The notes under the pieces are model-generated. The model was not told the origin of the DNA. It was given only the letters and a program-made list of their open reading frames with translations, and did not search any database. This document shows positions 16,789 through 26,351 of a DNA stretch of 43,572 nt, one piece after another. Source of the DNA: CAUPWF01 sp964369755 (GTDB lineage Bacteria > Bacillota > Clostridia > Lachnospirales > Lachnospiraceae). The position numbers were made by a program, and so were the translations under genes. Position 1 is the stretch's first letter, and every line of letters starts with the position of its first letter. Location: contig CAYJFY010000022.1 of NCBI GenBank assembly GCA_964369755.1, positions 1-43,572 on the forward strand. The letters are read 5' to 3'.

Positions 16789-19700
16789 ATGAGTATGGAC
16801 AAAACGATAACCCTTAAAAGTAAAGAATCAAAAGGAATAGCGAGTGAAGTACATGCGTCTCCGATATTGAAATCTATCTTAGGTGGTGCACCATTCGGAT
16901 TTAATTTGTGGGACAAACATATGGTCAATATTATGTGCAATGAGCACATAATAGAGGCGTTTCATATCGAAAATGGAGAGGAATTTCTCGAGAGGTTTTT
17001 TGAATTTTCACCAGAGATGCAGCCAAATGGAATATCTTCTCAGGAAATGGCACGCATTAATTTTGAAAAAGTTCTCACCCAGGGGAAGCATGATTTTTAT
17101 TGGATGCATATCACTCCAAGTGGGAAAAGACTTCCTTGTAAAATTAGATTAATTAAACTTGAGAGTTCATCAGGTGAAGAATATGTAGCAGGGTACATCA
17201 AGGACTTACGTGCAGATTTTTCTTATGGGAAAATAGATAGTGACTACGATTATTATTTTGCGGACAAGCTTCCGAAAAGTGTTTTGATGAATGAAATGTC
17301 AGAATTATCCGACGAAGGTTTTTTCTCAGTAGATTTAAGAACAGGGAGTTTCCAATACTATGGAAAATTATGGTTTAATGAGTCGAGTAATAGTGAGATT
17401 GTTCCTCAGGATAAAGTTGTTGATATGAAGTTTCTTCATGAGGATGATATTCCGGTGTATGCCGACATGATTAATAATATCAAAGAAGGTGAATTGAAAT
17501 CCTGCGATATTAGAATTTTGGCCAGTGAAAATAATTACCGATACCATAGGATTACTTGTAAGTTGATTTTAAACGATTCGGGGACTCCAGTATTTTTGTT
17601 AGGAAAAGGGATTGATATTCATGAGCATCGAATCATTGAAGAACGTTCTCAAAAAGACTTGCTTACAGATTGTTACAACAAGATCAGTGCTGAAAATATC
17701 ATATCGGAAAAACTCGCTTCAGACACGACAGGCAAACATGCCTTGTTTATCATTGATATTGATAATTTCAAAGCGATTAATGATAATTTGGGACATTATT
17801 TTGGGGATGAAGTACTAAGAGATATATCGGCGGGATTAAAAGAAGCATTTCGTGAAGTTGATATCGTTGCAAGAATAGGTGGGGATGAATTTATCATCTT
17901 TGTCGAACATTTGACAGATATGGAAATCATAAAAGAAAAAGCAGAAAAGATTCTGGAAGTGTATAGAAAAACTTACTCGGGAGAGTATAAGGACTATTCT
18001 ATCTCGGGGAGTGTGGGGATTGCACTTTATCCTCGCGATGGTGCAACGTATGAAGAATTGTATCAAAATGCAGATAAGGCATTGAATCATGCCAAGATGC
18101 AAGGAAAAAACAGATATATGGTGTATTCCGCGGACTTTAACATCGGTACGACAAGGAGTACGACGAAGATTGAAAATGCAAACAGAATTGCAAGTTCATT
18201 CTTTGACTACGACCTAATATCTGCTGTATTCAACATTCTTTATGAAAAAAATGGAGACAATGATGCAATCAATCTAACCCTGAGTTATTTGTGTCAAAAA
18301 TATAATGCAGATAGAAGCTATATTTTTGAAACTCTAGATGGTGGAGTTACATTAAGCAATACGTTCGAGTATTGTAAAGAAGGCATTCGTAGTGAAATTG
18401 ATAACTTGCAGAATTTCCCATATGAAATCTTTGCAGATTTTCTAGATAAAGCGCATAACAATATTATTTATTCCAATGACTTACGGGAAACGCTAGAGCA
18501 TGATAGAACCTTTGAGATCATGGATGATCAAGGCATCTTGTCTTTTGTACATGCACAGGTAAAACGTGAGGATAAAATGACATTCTTCATAGGACTTGAT
18601 GATTGTACAAAAACAAGAATTTGGACCGAAAGGGAGATTAATAGTTTACAGTATATAGGAAAGCTCCTGTCAATCATCTTACAAGGAACACATATGCGAG
18701 AAGCTATAAATGAACTCGCAATCAGCAATAGAAACTCGGCAGATATTTTAGATAACTCTGATAGCATTGTTTATGTGAGCGATTTAGATACCTATGAACT
18801 TTTGTACTTGAACGGAAATGGAAAACGTGCAACAGGAATTGTTTCAGATGAAGATTTAAAAGGTAAGATATGTTACAAAGTGTTACAAGGGAAAGAGGAG
18901 CCTTGTGATTTTTGTACTAATCATTTGTTGAACGAAGAGAAATATTATGAGTGGTCCTATTATAACCCTACTTTAGATACAACATTTTTGTTGAAAGATA
19001 AACTGACTCGATTCAATGGGAAATTAGCGAGGTTAGAAATTGCGACAGATGTATCAAAGCTCGTAGAACTTGAACGGACCTTGAAAGAACGACTTGCAGA
19101 CGAACAATTTTTGATGAATTGTGTTGAGATGTTGCATTCTGGGAATGAGGCGAATTTTTCTATATATTCCCTGTTGGAAACTGTTGCAAATTATTATGAA
19201 GCGGAAAGAAGCTATATTTTCGAACTATCGGAATGTGGTAGGTTTATAAGCAATACTTATGAATTTTGTAGATCGGGATATCCAGCATACAAAGACAGCC
19301 TTCAAAACTTACCAGTAGAGAAGCTCGGTTATTTTTTGAATCGATGTGAAGCAGAGGATGCATTTTGTCTAAGGATTGAGGAGACAGATGAAAACTCTTT
19401 TGAGTATGAACTTATGAAATCCCAAAACCTTACGGATATCACGATTGGTGCAATACGAGTAGATGAAAAAGAGGTGACAGGCTTTGTAGGAGTCGATAAT
19501 TCAAGAAAGAACGAAGTGAAAACTTCGATTATAAGAACGGTTGCGAAATTCGTTGCATCCTTTATCGATGAAACAGAACTTGTTACAAAACTAAATCAAC
19601 TGAGTTACTATGACACACTTACGGGCATAAAAAACAGGCATAGCTATAACCTCGCACTAAAAGAAATTAATAAAAACATTGATAGTTTGGGTGTCTTATA

Positions 19701-20775
19701 TGTTGATATTATAGGGCTTAGCACCATCAATGATTCCAAAGGAGTCATGTTTGGCGACTGTACATTAGTAAAGTTGTCGGAGATTTTAGATTCCATCTTC
19801 AAAGACAAAGTTTTCCGCGTTGGAGGAGATGAATTTGTAGTGCTTGCAGAAAATATCGCAGAACAATCTTTCGAAAAAGATATTGATTTATTAAAAGAAA
19901 CTTTGGCGAAGGAAGAGGAGTTTCATACTACGATTGGCTATACATGGAATCAAAACCTCAATCACTCTGACGGCAGTCTAGGTGATTTGGATGAAGGGGA
20001 GACTTATGGTCGAATTTTGCTTGAGAATCTAGAGATGGAGATAGCCAGTGGGAAATATGTGGTGCATATGCAGCCACAGATTAATCTCTCAACGGGCAAG
20101 GTTGAAGGTGCAGAAGCTCTTGTTAGACGCGTTGGTGCGAACGATATGCTACAATCACCTACATTCTTCTTGCCATTCTATGAAAAAGAAGGAATTATTT
20201 CGAAAATAGATGAATTTGTTTTAGAGACAGTTTGTAAAACCTTAAAATCTTGGAAGGATAGAGGTGTAAATTTGCCGACTACGATATCGGTGAACTGCTC
20301 TAGAATGACAGTATCTCAAAAAGGTGTTGTGGAGAGATTCTCTGAAATATGTGATAACTATGGTGTGGAGCATTCCCGAATTATGATTGAAATAACAGAA
20401 ACAATAAACGGGATCGGGGAGAGTGTCTTGGCTAAAATTATCAAAAATTTCTCGGATGCTGGATTTTTAGTATCACTGGATGATTTTGGAAGTGGCTATT
20501 CAAATTTAAATTCATTGGTGATGTCTGATTTCGATGAAATCAAAATTGATATGACGATTATTGATGGGATACACAAAGATAAAAAATCAGAAACGCTCGC
20601 ACGGGTAGCGATTACACTTTGTGAAGGTCTCGAATATGTGACGTCTGTAGCCGAAGGTGTTGAGTGTAAAGAGCAACATGACAAGCTCTGTGAATTAGGG
20701 TGTAAGACTGGTCAAGGCTATTATTACTCAAAACCGATTTCAATAACAGAATTTGAGGTAAAATATGGACAATGA
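16789..20775 (+). CDS. Large cyclic-di-GMP protein with extra Cys-rich PAS domain
   Basis: The 1328-residue paralog of the protein encoded at 10104-13757 has the same order: PAS-like x2, GGDEF (364-368, with RxxD site REVD), GAF-like (about 470-640), GAF-like (about 770-930), GGDEF (1012-1016, no RxxD) and EAL (1109-1111). It differs by an inserted PAS domain at about 645-765 that carries CYKVLQGKEEPCDFC, with cysteines 695, 706 and 709. EAL catalytic blocks EALVRR, EITE, DDFGSGYS and AEGVE are present. Both enzymatic activities are plausible. The GAAGGAGAACG site supports the start. Its last 11 bp overlap the next gene's start, so the radical SAM gene is translationally coupled to it. The cysteine motif might bind metal or sense redox state; that is inference. 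Confidence 0.93.
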   Translation: MSMDKTITLKSKESKGIASEVHASPILKSILGGAPFGFNLWDKHMVNIMCNEHIIEAFHIENGEEFLERFFEFSPEMQPNGISSQEMARINFEKVLTQGKHDFYWMHITPSGKRLPCKIRLIKLESSSGEEYVAGYIKDLRADFSYGKIDSDYDYYFADKLPKSVLMNEMSELSDEGFFSVDLRTGSFQYYGKLWFNESSNSEIVPQDKVVDMKFLHEDDIPVYADMINNIKEGELKSCDIRILASENNYRYHRITCKLILNDSGTPVFLLGKGIDIHEHRIIEERSQKDLLTDCYNKISAENIISEKLASDTTGKHALFIIDIDNFKAINDNLGHYFGDEVLRDISAGLKEAFREVDIVARIGGDEFIIFVEHLTDMEIIKEKAEKILEVYRKTYSGEYKDYSISGSVGIALYPRDGATYEELYQNADKALNHAKMQGKNRYMVYSADFNIGTTRSTTKIENANRIASSFFDYDLISAVFNILYEKNGDNDAINLTLSYLCQKYNADRSYIFETLDGGVTLSNTFEYCKEGIRSEIDNLQNFPYEIFADFLDKAHNNIIYSNDLRETLEHDRTFEIMDDQGILSFVHAQVKREDKMTFFIGLDDCTKTRIWTEREINSLQYIGKLLSIILQGTHMREAINELAISNRNSADILDNSDSIVYVSDLDTYELLYLNGNGKRATGIVSDEDLKGKICYKVLQGKEEPCDFCTNHLLNEEKYYEWSYYNPTLDTTFLLKDKLTRFNGKLARLEIATDVSKLVELERTLKERLADEQFLMNCVEMLHSGNEANFSIYSLLETVANYYEAERSYIFELSECGRFISNTYEFCRSGYPAYKDSLQNLPVEKLGYFLNRCEAEDAFCLRIEETDENSFEYELMKSQNLTDITIGAIRVDEKEVTGFVGVDNSRKNEVKTSIIRTVAKFVASFIDETELVTKLNQLSYYDTLTGIKNRHSYNLALKEINKNIDSLGVLYVDIIGLSTINDSKGVMFGDCTLVKLSEILDSIFKDKVFRVGGDEFVVLAENIAEQSFEKDIDLLKETLAKEEEFHTTIGYTWNQNLNHSDGSLGDLDEGETYGRILLENLEMEIASGKYVVHMQPQINLSTGKVEGAEALVRRVGANDMLQSPTFFLPFYEKEGIISKIDEFVLETVCKTLKSWKDRGVNLPTTISVNCSRMTVSQKGVVERFSEICDNYGVEHSRIMIEITETINGIGESVLAKIIKNFSDAGFLVSLDDFGSGYSNLNSLVMSDFDEIKIDMTIIDGIHKDKKSETLARVAITLCEGLEYVTSVAEGVECKEQHDKLCELGCKTGQGYYYSKPISITEFEVKYGQ

Positions 20776-21499
20776 AATTGAAGTAAGGTATTCAGTAATT
20801 CATGAAAAAAACAAAAGAGAAATTGTACTGATTAGAGGCAGTGGGTGTAGTTGGAGAAGGTGCAGATTTTGCGACTATCACTTGGATTTTTCTTTGGATC
20901 AAGATGAAAATGATGCTTTAAATAAAATAGAGCTAGATAAAATTACAGGAATTTATCAAAAATTGGAAGTGATTAATTCGGGAAGTTTTACGGAGTTGTC
21001 TGAAAAAACAATGGAGGATATCGAGAAAAAATGTCTCGAAACAAATATCAAGGAAATTCATTTCGAATGCCATTGGACCAACAGAGAAGCAGTGGCGCCA
21101 CTTCGCGAGAAGTTTAAGAAACTTGGAATAAAAGTAATCGTTAAAATCGGTGTTGAAACCTTCGATTATCTATTTAGAGAGTGTTATTTGGCAAAAGGAA
21201 TTGATACCGATAAACCAGAGGAAATTGCAAGTTATTTTGATGAATGTTGTTTGTTGCTTGGTATTCCAGGGCAAAGTGTGGAGAGTATGACAAATGACAT
21301 TGAGATAGGACTAAAATATTTTGACAGGGTTTGCATTAATATTATGCAAGAAAATGGAAAGGTAATTAAACCAGACCCTAAGGTTATCGAACGATTTGTC
21401 AAGCATATCTATCCAAAATATATCGAGGATATCCGAGTGGATATCTTGATGGAAAATACAGCATTTGGAGTAGGAGGTGTGACAACCAATGCAGAATGA
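20765..21499 (+). CDS. queL: Radical SAM protein, probable queuine lyase QueL
   Basis: The 244-residue protein has an N-terminal cluster GSGCSWRRCRFCDYH, that is CX4CX2C. This is one residue longer than the common CX3CX2C of radical SAM enzymes but keeps the aromatic residue before the last cysteine. Later segments (IHFECHWTN, IKVIVKIGVETFD and LLGIPGQSVESM) fit a radical SAM barrel. The gene overlaps yhhQ, a transporter of queuosine precursors. In Clostridioides difficile a radical SAM enzyme, QueL, converts queuine to preQ1 for reuse. Small size and this neighbour make QueL the best guess, but I did not compare sequences. It begins inside the GGDEF-EAL gene with GAGG upstream, so the two are coupled. 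Confidence 0.65.
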   Translation: MDNEIEVRYSVIHEKNKREIVLIRGSGCSWRRCRFCDYHLDFSLDQDENDALNKIELDKITGIYQKLEVINSGSFTELSEKTMEDIEKKCLETNIKEIHFECHWTNREAVAPLREKFKKLGIKVIVKIGVETFDYLFRECYLAKGIDTDKPEEIASYFDECCLLLGIPGQSVESMTNDIEIGLKYFDRVCINIMQENGKVIKPDPKVIERFVKHIYPKYIEDIRVDILMENTAFGVGGVTTNAE

Positions 21500-22187
21500 G
21501 TTGATTTTAATCTTATCTCTAGTGATTACTTATGGTTCTGTTTTGGTTTTCTACAAGCTATTAGGAAAGACGGGGTTATTTGTCTGGTCAGCTATCGCGA
21601 CAATCGTTGCAAATATTGAAGTATCGATTATGATAGATGCATTTGGTGCAAATCAAACACTGGGGAATATCTTGTTTGCTTCGACTTTTTTGGTTACAGA
21701 CATCTTATCCGAGAATTATGGGAAAAAAGCTGCAAATATGGCTGTTAAGATAGGGATATTTGCAAATGTTGTATTTATGGTACTGTCTAGATTGTGGTTT
21801 TTATATCTCCCTGCGGATAATGATTATATACTACCATCTATCAGAGAAGTTTTTGCAAACACACCGAGATTTATGATAGTAGGCGTAGGTGTTTTTGCTA
21901 TTTGTCAAGTCTTTGACGTATGGATTTACCATTTTATATGGAATAAGACAACGAAGATATTTGGAGATAAAAAGGGATATTTGTTTATTCGAAACAATGG
22001 GTCCACACTTATTTCTCAGCTGATCAACACACTTCTCTTTAGCTTTGGAGCTTTTTGGGGAGTGTTTGACTTGCAAACAATTCTGAATATCACAGTTTCC
22101 TCTTATGTTATATTTGTGTTTACGAGTATATTAGATACACCATTTGTATATTTAGCTAGAAAATTCAAGATAAGTCAAGAGATTTGA
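21489..22187 (+). CDS. yhhQ: Queuosine precursor transporter, YhhQ family
   Basis: This is a 232-residue membrane protein of the YhhQ (DUF165, vitamin-uptake-like) family, which imports 7-deazaguanine bases such as preQ0, preQ1 or queuine. About six hydrophobic segments are visible. The conserved block FASTFLVTDILSENYGKKAA, with the TDxLSExYG core, is diagnostic, as is the later SQLINTLLFSF. The start overlaps the radical SAM gene by 11 bp and is served by AGGAGGTG inside that gene, which is tight translational coupling. Paired with a QueL-like enzyme, a likely cargo is queuine or preQ1. The response regulator gene follows after 18 bp with no terminator between. Confidence 0.93.
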   Translation: MQNELILILSLVITYGSVLVFYKLLGKTGLFVWSAIATIVANIEVSIMIDAFGANQTLGNILFASTFLVTDILSENYGKKAANMAVKIGIFANVVFMVLSRLWFLYLPADNDYILPSIREVFANTPRFMIVGVGVFAICQVFDVWIYHFIWNKTTKIFGDKKGYLFIRNNGSTLISQLINTLLFSFGAFWGVFDLQTILNITVSSYVIFVFTSILDTPFVYLARKFKISQEI

Positions 22188-22205
22188 CCTAGGGGGACGA
22201 ACTTT

Positions 22206-23495
22206 ATGTACACAGTGATTGTAGTAGATGATGAATGGGATTTGAGAAAAGCTCTGATCCGCAAGGTGAAATGGGACGAGATCGGATTTCGAGTAATTGG
22301 AGAAGCAGAAAATGGAATTGAAGCGCTAGAACTAGTGGAAAAATTAGAGCCTGATTTACTGTTGACTGATGTGAAGATGCCATTTATGACGGGGATTGAA
22401 CTAGCACGAGAAGTACGGGAGGTTCGACCAAATACTCAGATCGCTTTCCTGAGTGGATATGATGATTTTTCCTATGCCCAGCAGGCCATCCAATACAATG
22501 TGGTCAGTTATATGTTAAAGCCTATTACGGCTCAGGATTTAACGACAGAATTAAAAAATATTAAGAAGAAAATCGATGATAAATTTGCCGAGTTCTTGGG
22601 CAGTACCCAGACGCAAGGTCGAGCAGAGATTGCGAATTTTCTGATGCCTTTGATTCTAGACAGCTATCAAGAAGAGTCAGGGGACGACAGAGAGCAGCAG
22701 TTGCTGCTAGAAGCCAAAGAGTGTGGAATTTTAACAAAGGATACAAGCCAGTTAAGATATACGGTTATTGTATCAAATTTTTGGAATGAAGATGGGAAGA
22801 ATTGCACGGTAGCAGAGAACATCAATGCTATAGAGAGTGTTTTGAAAAAGTATGTAAAGCACAATACCTTCTATGTGGGAAATCGAATTGTTTCCTTGAT
22901 TTGTGCAACTTCTAGAGAAATGAATAAATACTTGCATATTCTTGTGGATGACATCATTCAGAGTACGAGACGTATTATGAAGTTGGATGCCCATATTGGA
23001 ATTAGCAAGGAAAAGGAGAATCTACAAGATTGCCATGTGGCTTATGGTGAGGCGATGAAAGCAATCACCAAGTGTAATCGAGACGACGGTCTTGCGAGAT
23101 ATATGTCGGATATCGAGCGACTAGACGAAGATGAGAAAATCTCAAGTGGATCCGAAATCTGCGATAAGGCTTTGAATAAGATTGAAAAAGAATATGCAGA
23201 TGCGGGGATTTCACTGGTTTCGATCAGTCATGATATTGCGATAAGTCCCAATTACTTGAGCGCGTTGATTAAGAAACATATGGGGAGTACCTTTATCGAG
23301 TTGTTGACGAAGAAGAGAGTGGAAACGGCAAAGGAATTGTTGTTAAGTAGTCAATTGAAAATCCGCGAGATCACAGAGATGTGTGGGTATAGCGACCAAC
23401 ATTACTTTAGCTATTGTTTTAAGAAATATGTGGGAATGTCACCAAATGCATACAGGAGACAGAGCAATGAGGGACAAGAGAATTCAGAAAAGTAG
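22206..23495 (+). CDS. YesN-type response regulator, AraC-type DNA-binding domain
   Basis: This is a 429-residue cytosolic response regulator. The receiver domain (1-120) shows VVDDEWD, the phosphoacceptor D55 in LLTDVKMPF, the Ser in AFLSGYDDF and the Lys in YMLKPI. A middle region of about 180 residues is typical of YesN. The C-terminal AraC-type helix-turn-helix pair (about 325-420) includes ISPNYLSALIKKHMGSTF and YSDQHYFSYCFKKYVGMSP. It is followed by its kinase gene, which overlaps it by 29 bp, and then by a sugar-binding sensor and mglBAC. By analogy with clostridial XylFII-LytS-YesN it probably activates the adjacent sugar transporter promoter at 26290-26298. Confidence 0.93.
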   Translation: MYTVIVVDDEWDLRKALIRKVKWDEIGFRVIGEAENGIEALELVEKLEPDLLLTDVKMPFMTGIELAREVREVRPNTQIAFLSGYDDFSYAQQAIQYNVVSYMLKPITAQDLTTELKNIKKKIDDKFAEFLGSTQTQGRAEIANFLMPLILDSYQEESGDDREQQLLLEAKECGILTKDTSQLRYTVIVSNFWNEDGKNCTVAENINAIESVLKKYVKHNTFYVGNRIVSLICATSREMNKYLHILVDDIIQSTRRIMKLDAHIGISKEKENLQDCHVAYGEAMKAITKCNRDDGLARYMSDIERLDEDEKISSGSEICDKALNKIEKEYADAGISLVSISHDIAISPNYLSALIKKHMGSTFIELLTKKRVETAKELLLSSQLKIREITEMCGYSDQHYFSYCFKKYVGMSPNAYRRQSNEGQENSEK

Positions 23496-25224
23496 TGTGA
23501 AAAAGCCATTAAAAAATATATCGATGTCTACATTGATGACTTGGGCGGTTACTAGCATTGTGCTAGTAACCTTACTTTCCGTGGTCATTATTTTTATCAA
23601 TATCTATGAGCGTTCTATCGAGGAAAATACGACAATTAATAGTGAACAAACAGTTGCCCAAGCAGCCAACACCATTCATTCATATATTGATGACATGGGC
23701 AGTCTGATGGAGATATTGGAGGGAAGTGTATATAATGCTTCGGAAAATTGGGATAGTACCGTGGAGAATTTATTGGCGATTCGTTCGGATGTTGTTGCGA
23801 TTACTACCTATGGAGAAGACCAAGCAATCTTAGATTCCTGGTCGAGAAACTGGGAGTATAAAGAGGAAATAGGATTGAATCTATCCTATGTAAACCTAGA
23901 GGAGTCAAATCAAGAACAGCCCCATGCTGGGCTGAATATCTCGAAACCTCATGTGACTTCTATGTTTGTGGATGAATATCCATGGGTTGTTACCCTTTCA
24001 AAAAATGTAATCACACAATCCAATGAGAGTGTACAAATCGGTATGGATATTCAATTCTCTGAAATTGCGAGCTATATTGATGATGTGGGAATCGGACAGC
24101 ATGGATACTGTTACATCGTAGACGATATGGGAAACATCATCTACCATCCTCAACAAAATATTATCTTTAGCGAAATCAAGGAGGAGCCGACAGAAGAAAT
24201 CACACGTATGGAAGACGGTTCTTATACAAGGGACAATGAGATTTATACACTACTATCCTTGGGTAATTCTAATTGGCGTGTGGTTGGGGTGAGCTATGTG
24301 GATGAGATGATTACGAGTAAGGTGGAAAGCATGCTTATGATTGTGGTAACCATATTGGTTATGGTACTGTTCACCAGTCTTGCAATTGGGATGTTGTTCG
24401 CTAGAGTGTTCTCGAGTCCAGCAAAGAAATTACAGAGCGCTATGGAGGATTTTGAAACGAGGGCGGAGGAATTTCAGTATCAATCCGTGGTAGGAACGAA
24501 AGAGATTAACCAATTATCCGATTCCTTTGGACATATGGTTGTGCGTATCCAACGCCTGATGGAAAAAGTGCGTAAGGAAGAAATTACGTTAAGAAAGACG
24601 GAGCTAAATGCATTACAATCTCAGATCAATCCACATTTCTTGTATAATACGCTAGACTCGATTGCCTGGATGTGCGAGGAGAGACGGTCAGAGGAGGCGG
24701 TGGAGATGGTCAATGCATTGGCAAAACTCTTTCGCATCAGCATCAGTCGGGGACATGAGTTGATTCCGATTGAGAATGAAGTGGAACATGCGAGATGCTA
24801 TCTCCAGATTTTGAATTATAGATATAAGAATCAATTCACCTATACCATTGAAGTGGAAGAAGGGTGCAAAGCCTATCTCTGTAATAAAATCACATTACAA
24901 CCGATTATAGAAAATTCGATCTACCATGGCCTCGATCGTATGGTGGATGAGGGTGAAATTCGTATTATCATTTCGGAAACTGAGGATGAAATCATAATGA
25001 GTGTTGAGGATAATGGGGTTGGAATGTCGGAGGAACAATGTGAGGAAATCTTACTGCGTGAATCGGGTGACCGAGTAGGAATTGGAATTAAAAATGTTCA
25101 TGATAGAATCCGAATTTATTTTGGAGAAGTATATGGATTAGAAATTGAAAGTGAGTTGGATGAAGGAACTCGAGTGATGATACATATGCCAAAGATTAAG
25201 GAGGGTGAGTATGACGAAAAATAA
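23467..25224 (+). CDS. YesM/LytS-type sensor histidine kinase
   Basis: This is a 585-residue membrane kinase. It has a short basic tail, transmembrane helix one (about 23-45), an extracellular Cache-like sensor (about 50-285), helix two (about 290-312), HAMP, then the His_kinase domain with phosphoacceptor H390 in SQINPHFLYNTLDS. The ATPase domain follows, with QPIIENSIYHGL, DNGVGM and GIGIKNVHDRI. I place the start at 23467, where AGGAG stands 9 bp upstream; an in-frame ATG 84 bp earlier lacks a site and would give an odd N-terminus. The gene starts inside the response regulator and ends 14 bp inside the anchored binding protein gene. All three are probably made together as one signalling unit. 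Confidence 0.92.
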   Translation: MRDKRIQKSSVKKPLKNISMSTLMTWAVTSIVLVTLLSVVIIFINIYERSIEENTTINSEQTVAQAANTIHSYIDDMGSLMEILEGSVYNASENWDSTVENLLAIRSDVVAITTYGEDQAILDSWSRNWEYKEEIGLNLSYVNLEESNQEQPHAGLNISKPHVTSMFVDEYPWVVTLSKNVITQSNESVQIGMDIQFSEIASYIDDVGIGQHGYCYIVDDMGNIIYHPQQNIIFSEIKEEPTEEITRMEDGSYTRDNEIYTLLSLGNSNWRVVGVSYVDEMITSKVESMLMIVVTILVMVLFTSLAIGMLFARVFSSPAKKLQSAMEDFETRAEEFQYQSVVGTKEINQLSDSFGHMVVRIQRLMEKVRKEEITLRKTELNALQSQINPHFLYNTLDSIAWMCEERRSEEAVEMVNALAKLFRISISRGHELIPIENEVEHARCYLQILNYRYKNQFTYTIEVEEGCKAYLCNKITLQPIIENSIYHGLDRMVDEGEIRIIISETEDEIIMSVEDNGVGMSEEQCEEILLRESGDRVGIGIKNVHDRIRIYFGEVYGLEIESELDEGTRVMIHMPKIKEGEYDEK

Positions 25225-26209
25225 AATTTCAATCATCATAGCAAGCCTAATCTTGATCGTGGTATACATCATAGGAGGTGCAGTGATTTCCTATAGTTTT
25301 AATAAGATGCAGTTAGAGGATGTGGATGGCGGGGCAGTCCAAGTGGCAGTGATCACAAAATCAACTACTTCTGATTTTTGGAACGAGGTAGAAGCAGGAG
25401 CAAATACGGCATCCGTGGAATATAATCTGCATATCTCATTTGAAGGACCAGATAATGAAGAAGATTATGCAACACAAAACAGGTTAATTGAAGAGGCAGT
25501 GGCAGACGGAGTTCAGGTGATTGTGTTTTCAGCCATAGACTACAATGCGAATGCGGAGGCTGTAGAGTATGCAATCAGTCAAGGAGTTCATGTGGTGAGC
25601 ATTGACAGCGATGTGAATAGTGCGGGTGTGAAGTATCATATCGGAACGGATAATTATATGGCTGGCTATATGGCAGGAGAAGCGGCGCTTGAGGCCGAAG
25701 AGGAAGCACTTCGAGTTGGGATTGTCAACTTTGATAAAAATTCTGCAAATGGGCAGGAGAGAGAGGCTGGATTCATGGACTGTATCAACGAGGACCCTAG
25801 ATTGGAGTCCGTTGTTGGGATTAATGTACTATCGACGACTGAAGAGGCAAAGGAGGAGACCCTACGATTATTTGAGGAGAATCCAGATTTAAATGTGATT
25901 GCGACGTTCAATGAATGGACAAGTCTTGGCGTGGGATATGCAATCGAAGAACTAGGCATCGGGGATGAGACTACCGTAGTAGCATTTGATAATAATACGA
26001 TATCGATTGGAATGCTCGAGAGAGGAAATGTAGATGCTCTAATCGTGCAGAATCCATTTGCAATGGGGTATCTAGGAGTAGAGTACGCATATGAGTTGAT
26101 CAATGAAGTTCCGATAGAAACATCGGATGTGGACACGAAGACTACCCTAGTGACTCAGGATCTGATGTACGAGGAAGAATATCAACGAGTTTTATTTCCA
26201 TTTGATTAA
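25211..26209 (+). CDS. Membrane-anchored periplasmic-type sugar-binding sensor protein
   Basis: The 332-residue protein has an uncleaved N-terminal hydrophobic helix (IIIASLILIVVYIIGGAVIS) with no lipobox, then a type I periplasmic sugar-binding fold (VAVITKSTTSDFWNEVEAGA, GPDNEEDYATQ, VHVVSIDSD). It looks like a binding protein kept at the membrane rather than one serving a transporter. Clostridial XylFII, which binds xylose and docks to the kinase LytS, has this design and gene order. The start at 25211 has AAGGAGGGTG just upstream and overlaps the kinase gene. The true transport binding protein (mglB) lies downstream behind its own promoter. A role as ligand-sensing partner of the kinase is inferred; the ligand is probably galactose, glucose or a related sugar. 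Confidence 0.82.
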   Translation: MTKNKISIIIASLILIVVYIIGGAVISYSFNKMQLEDVDGGAVQVAVITKSTTSDFWNEVEAGANTASVEYNLHISFEGPDNEEDYATQNRLIEEAVADGVQVIVFSAIDYNANAEAVEYAISQGVHVVSIDSDVNSAGVKYHIGTDNYMAGYMAGEAALEAEEEALRVGIVNFDKNSANGQEREAGFMDCINEDPRLESVVGINVLSTTEEAKEETLRLFEENPDLNVIATFNEWTSLGVGYAIEELGIGDETTVVAFDNNTISIGMLERGNVDALIVQNPFAMGYLGVEYAYELINEVPIETSDVDTKTTLVTQDLMYEEEYQRVLFPFD

Positions 26210-26289
26210 AATATTAACAAGATATGAACAAAAAGTAAAATTTTATACAAAAAAACATAAAAATTCACATAGTAATATAAATTTGCATA

Positions 26290-26298
26290 TGATATACT
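26290..26298 (+). promoter_or_regulatory. Extended -10 promoter of mglB
   Basis: TGATATACT (26290-26298) is an extended -10 element, and I see no good -35 box 17 bp upstream. That combination suits an activator-dependent promoter, here probably the adjacent response regulator. A small hairpin GTTAC-GAAAA-GTAAC (26313-26327) lies in the leader. Confidence 0.5.
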
Positions 26299-26351
26299 CC
26301 ATTTCATAAGATGTTACGAAAAGTAACACACAAAAAAGGAGGAAGTTATAA

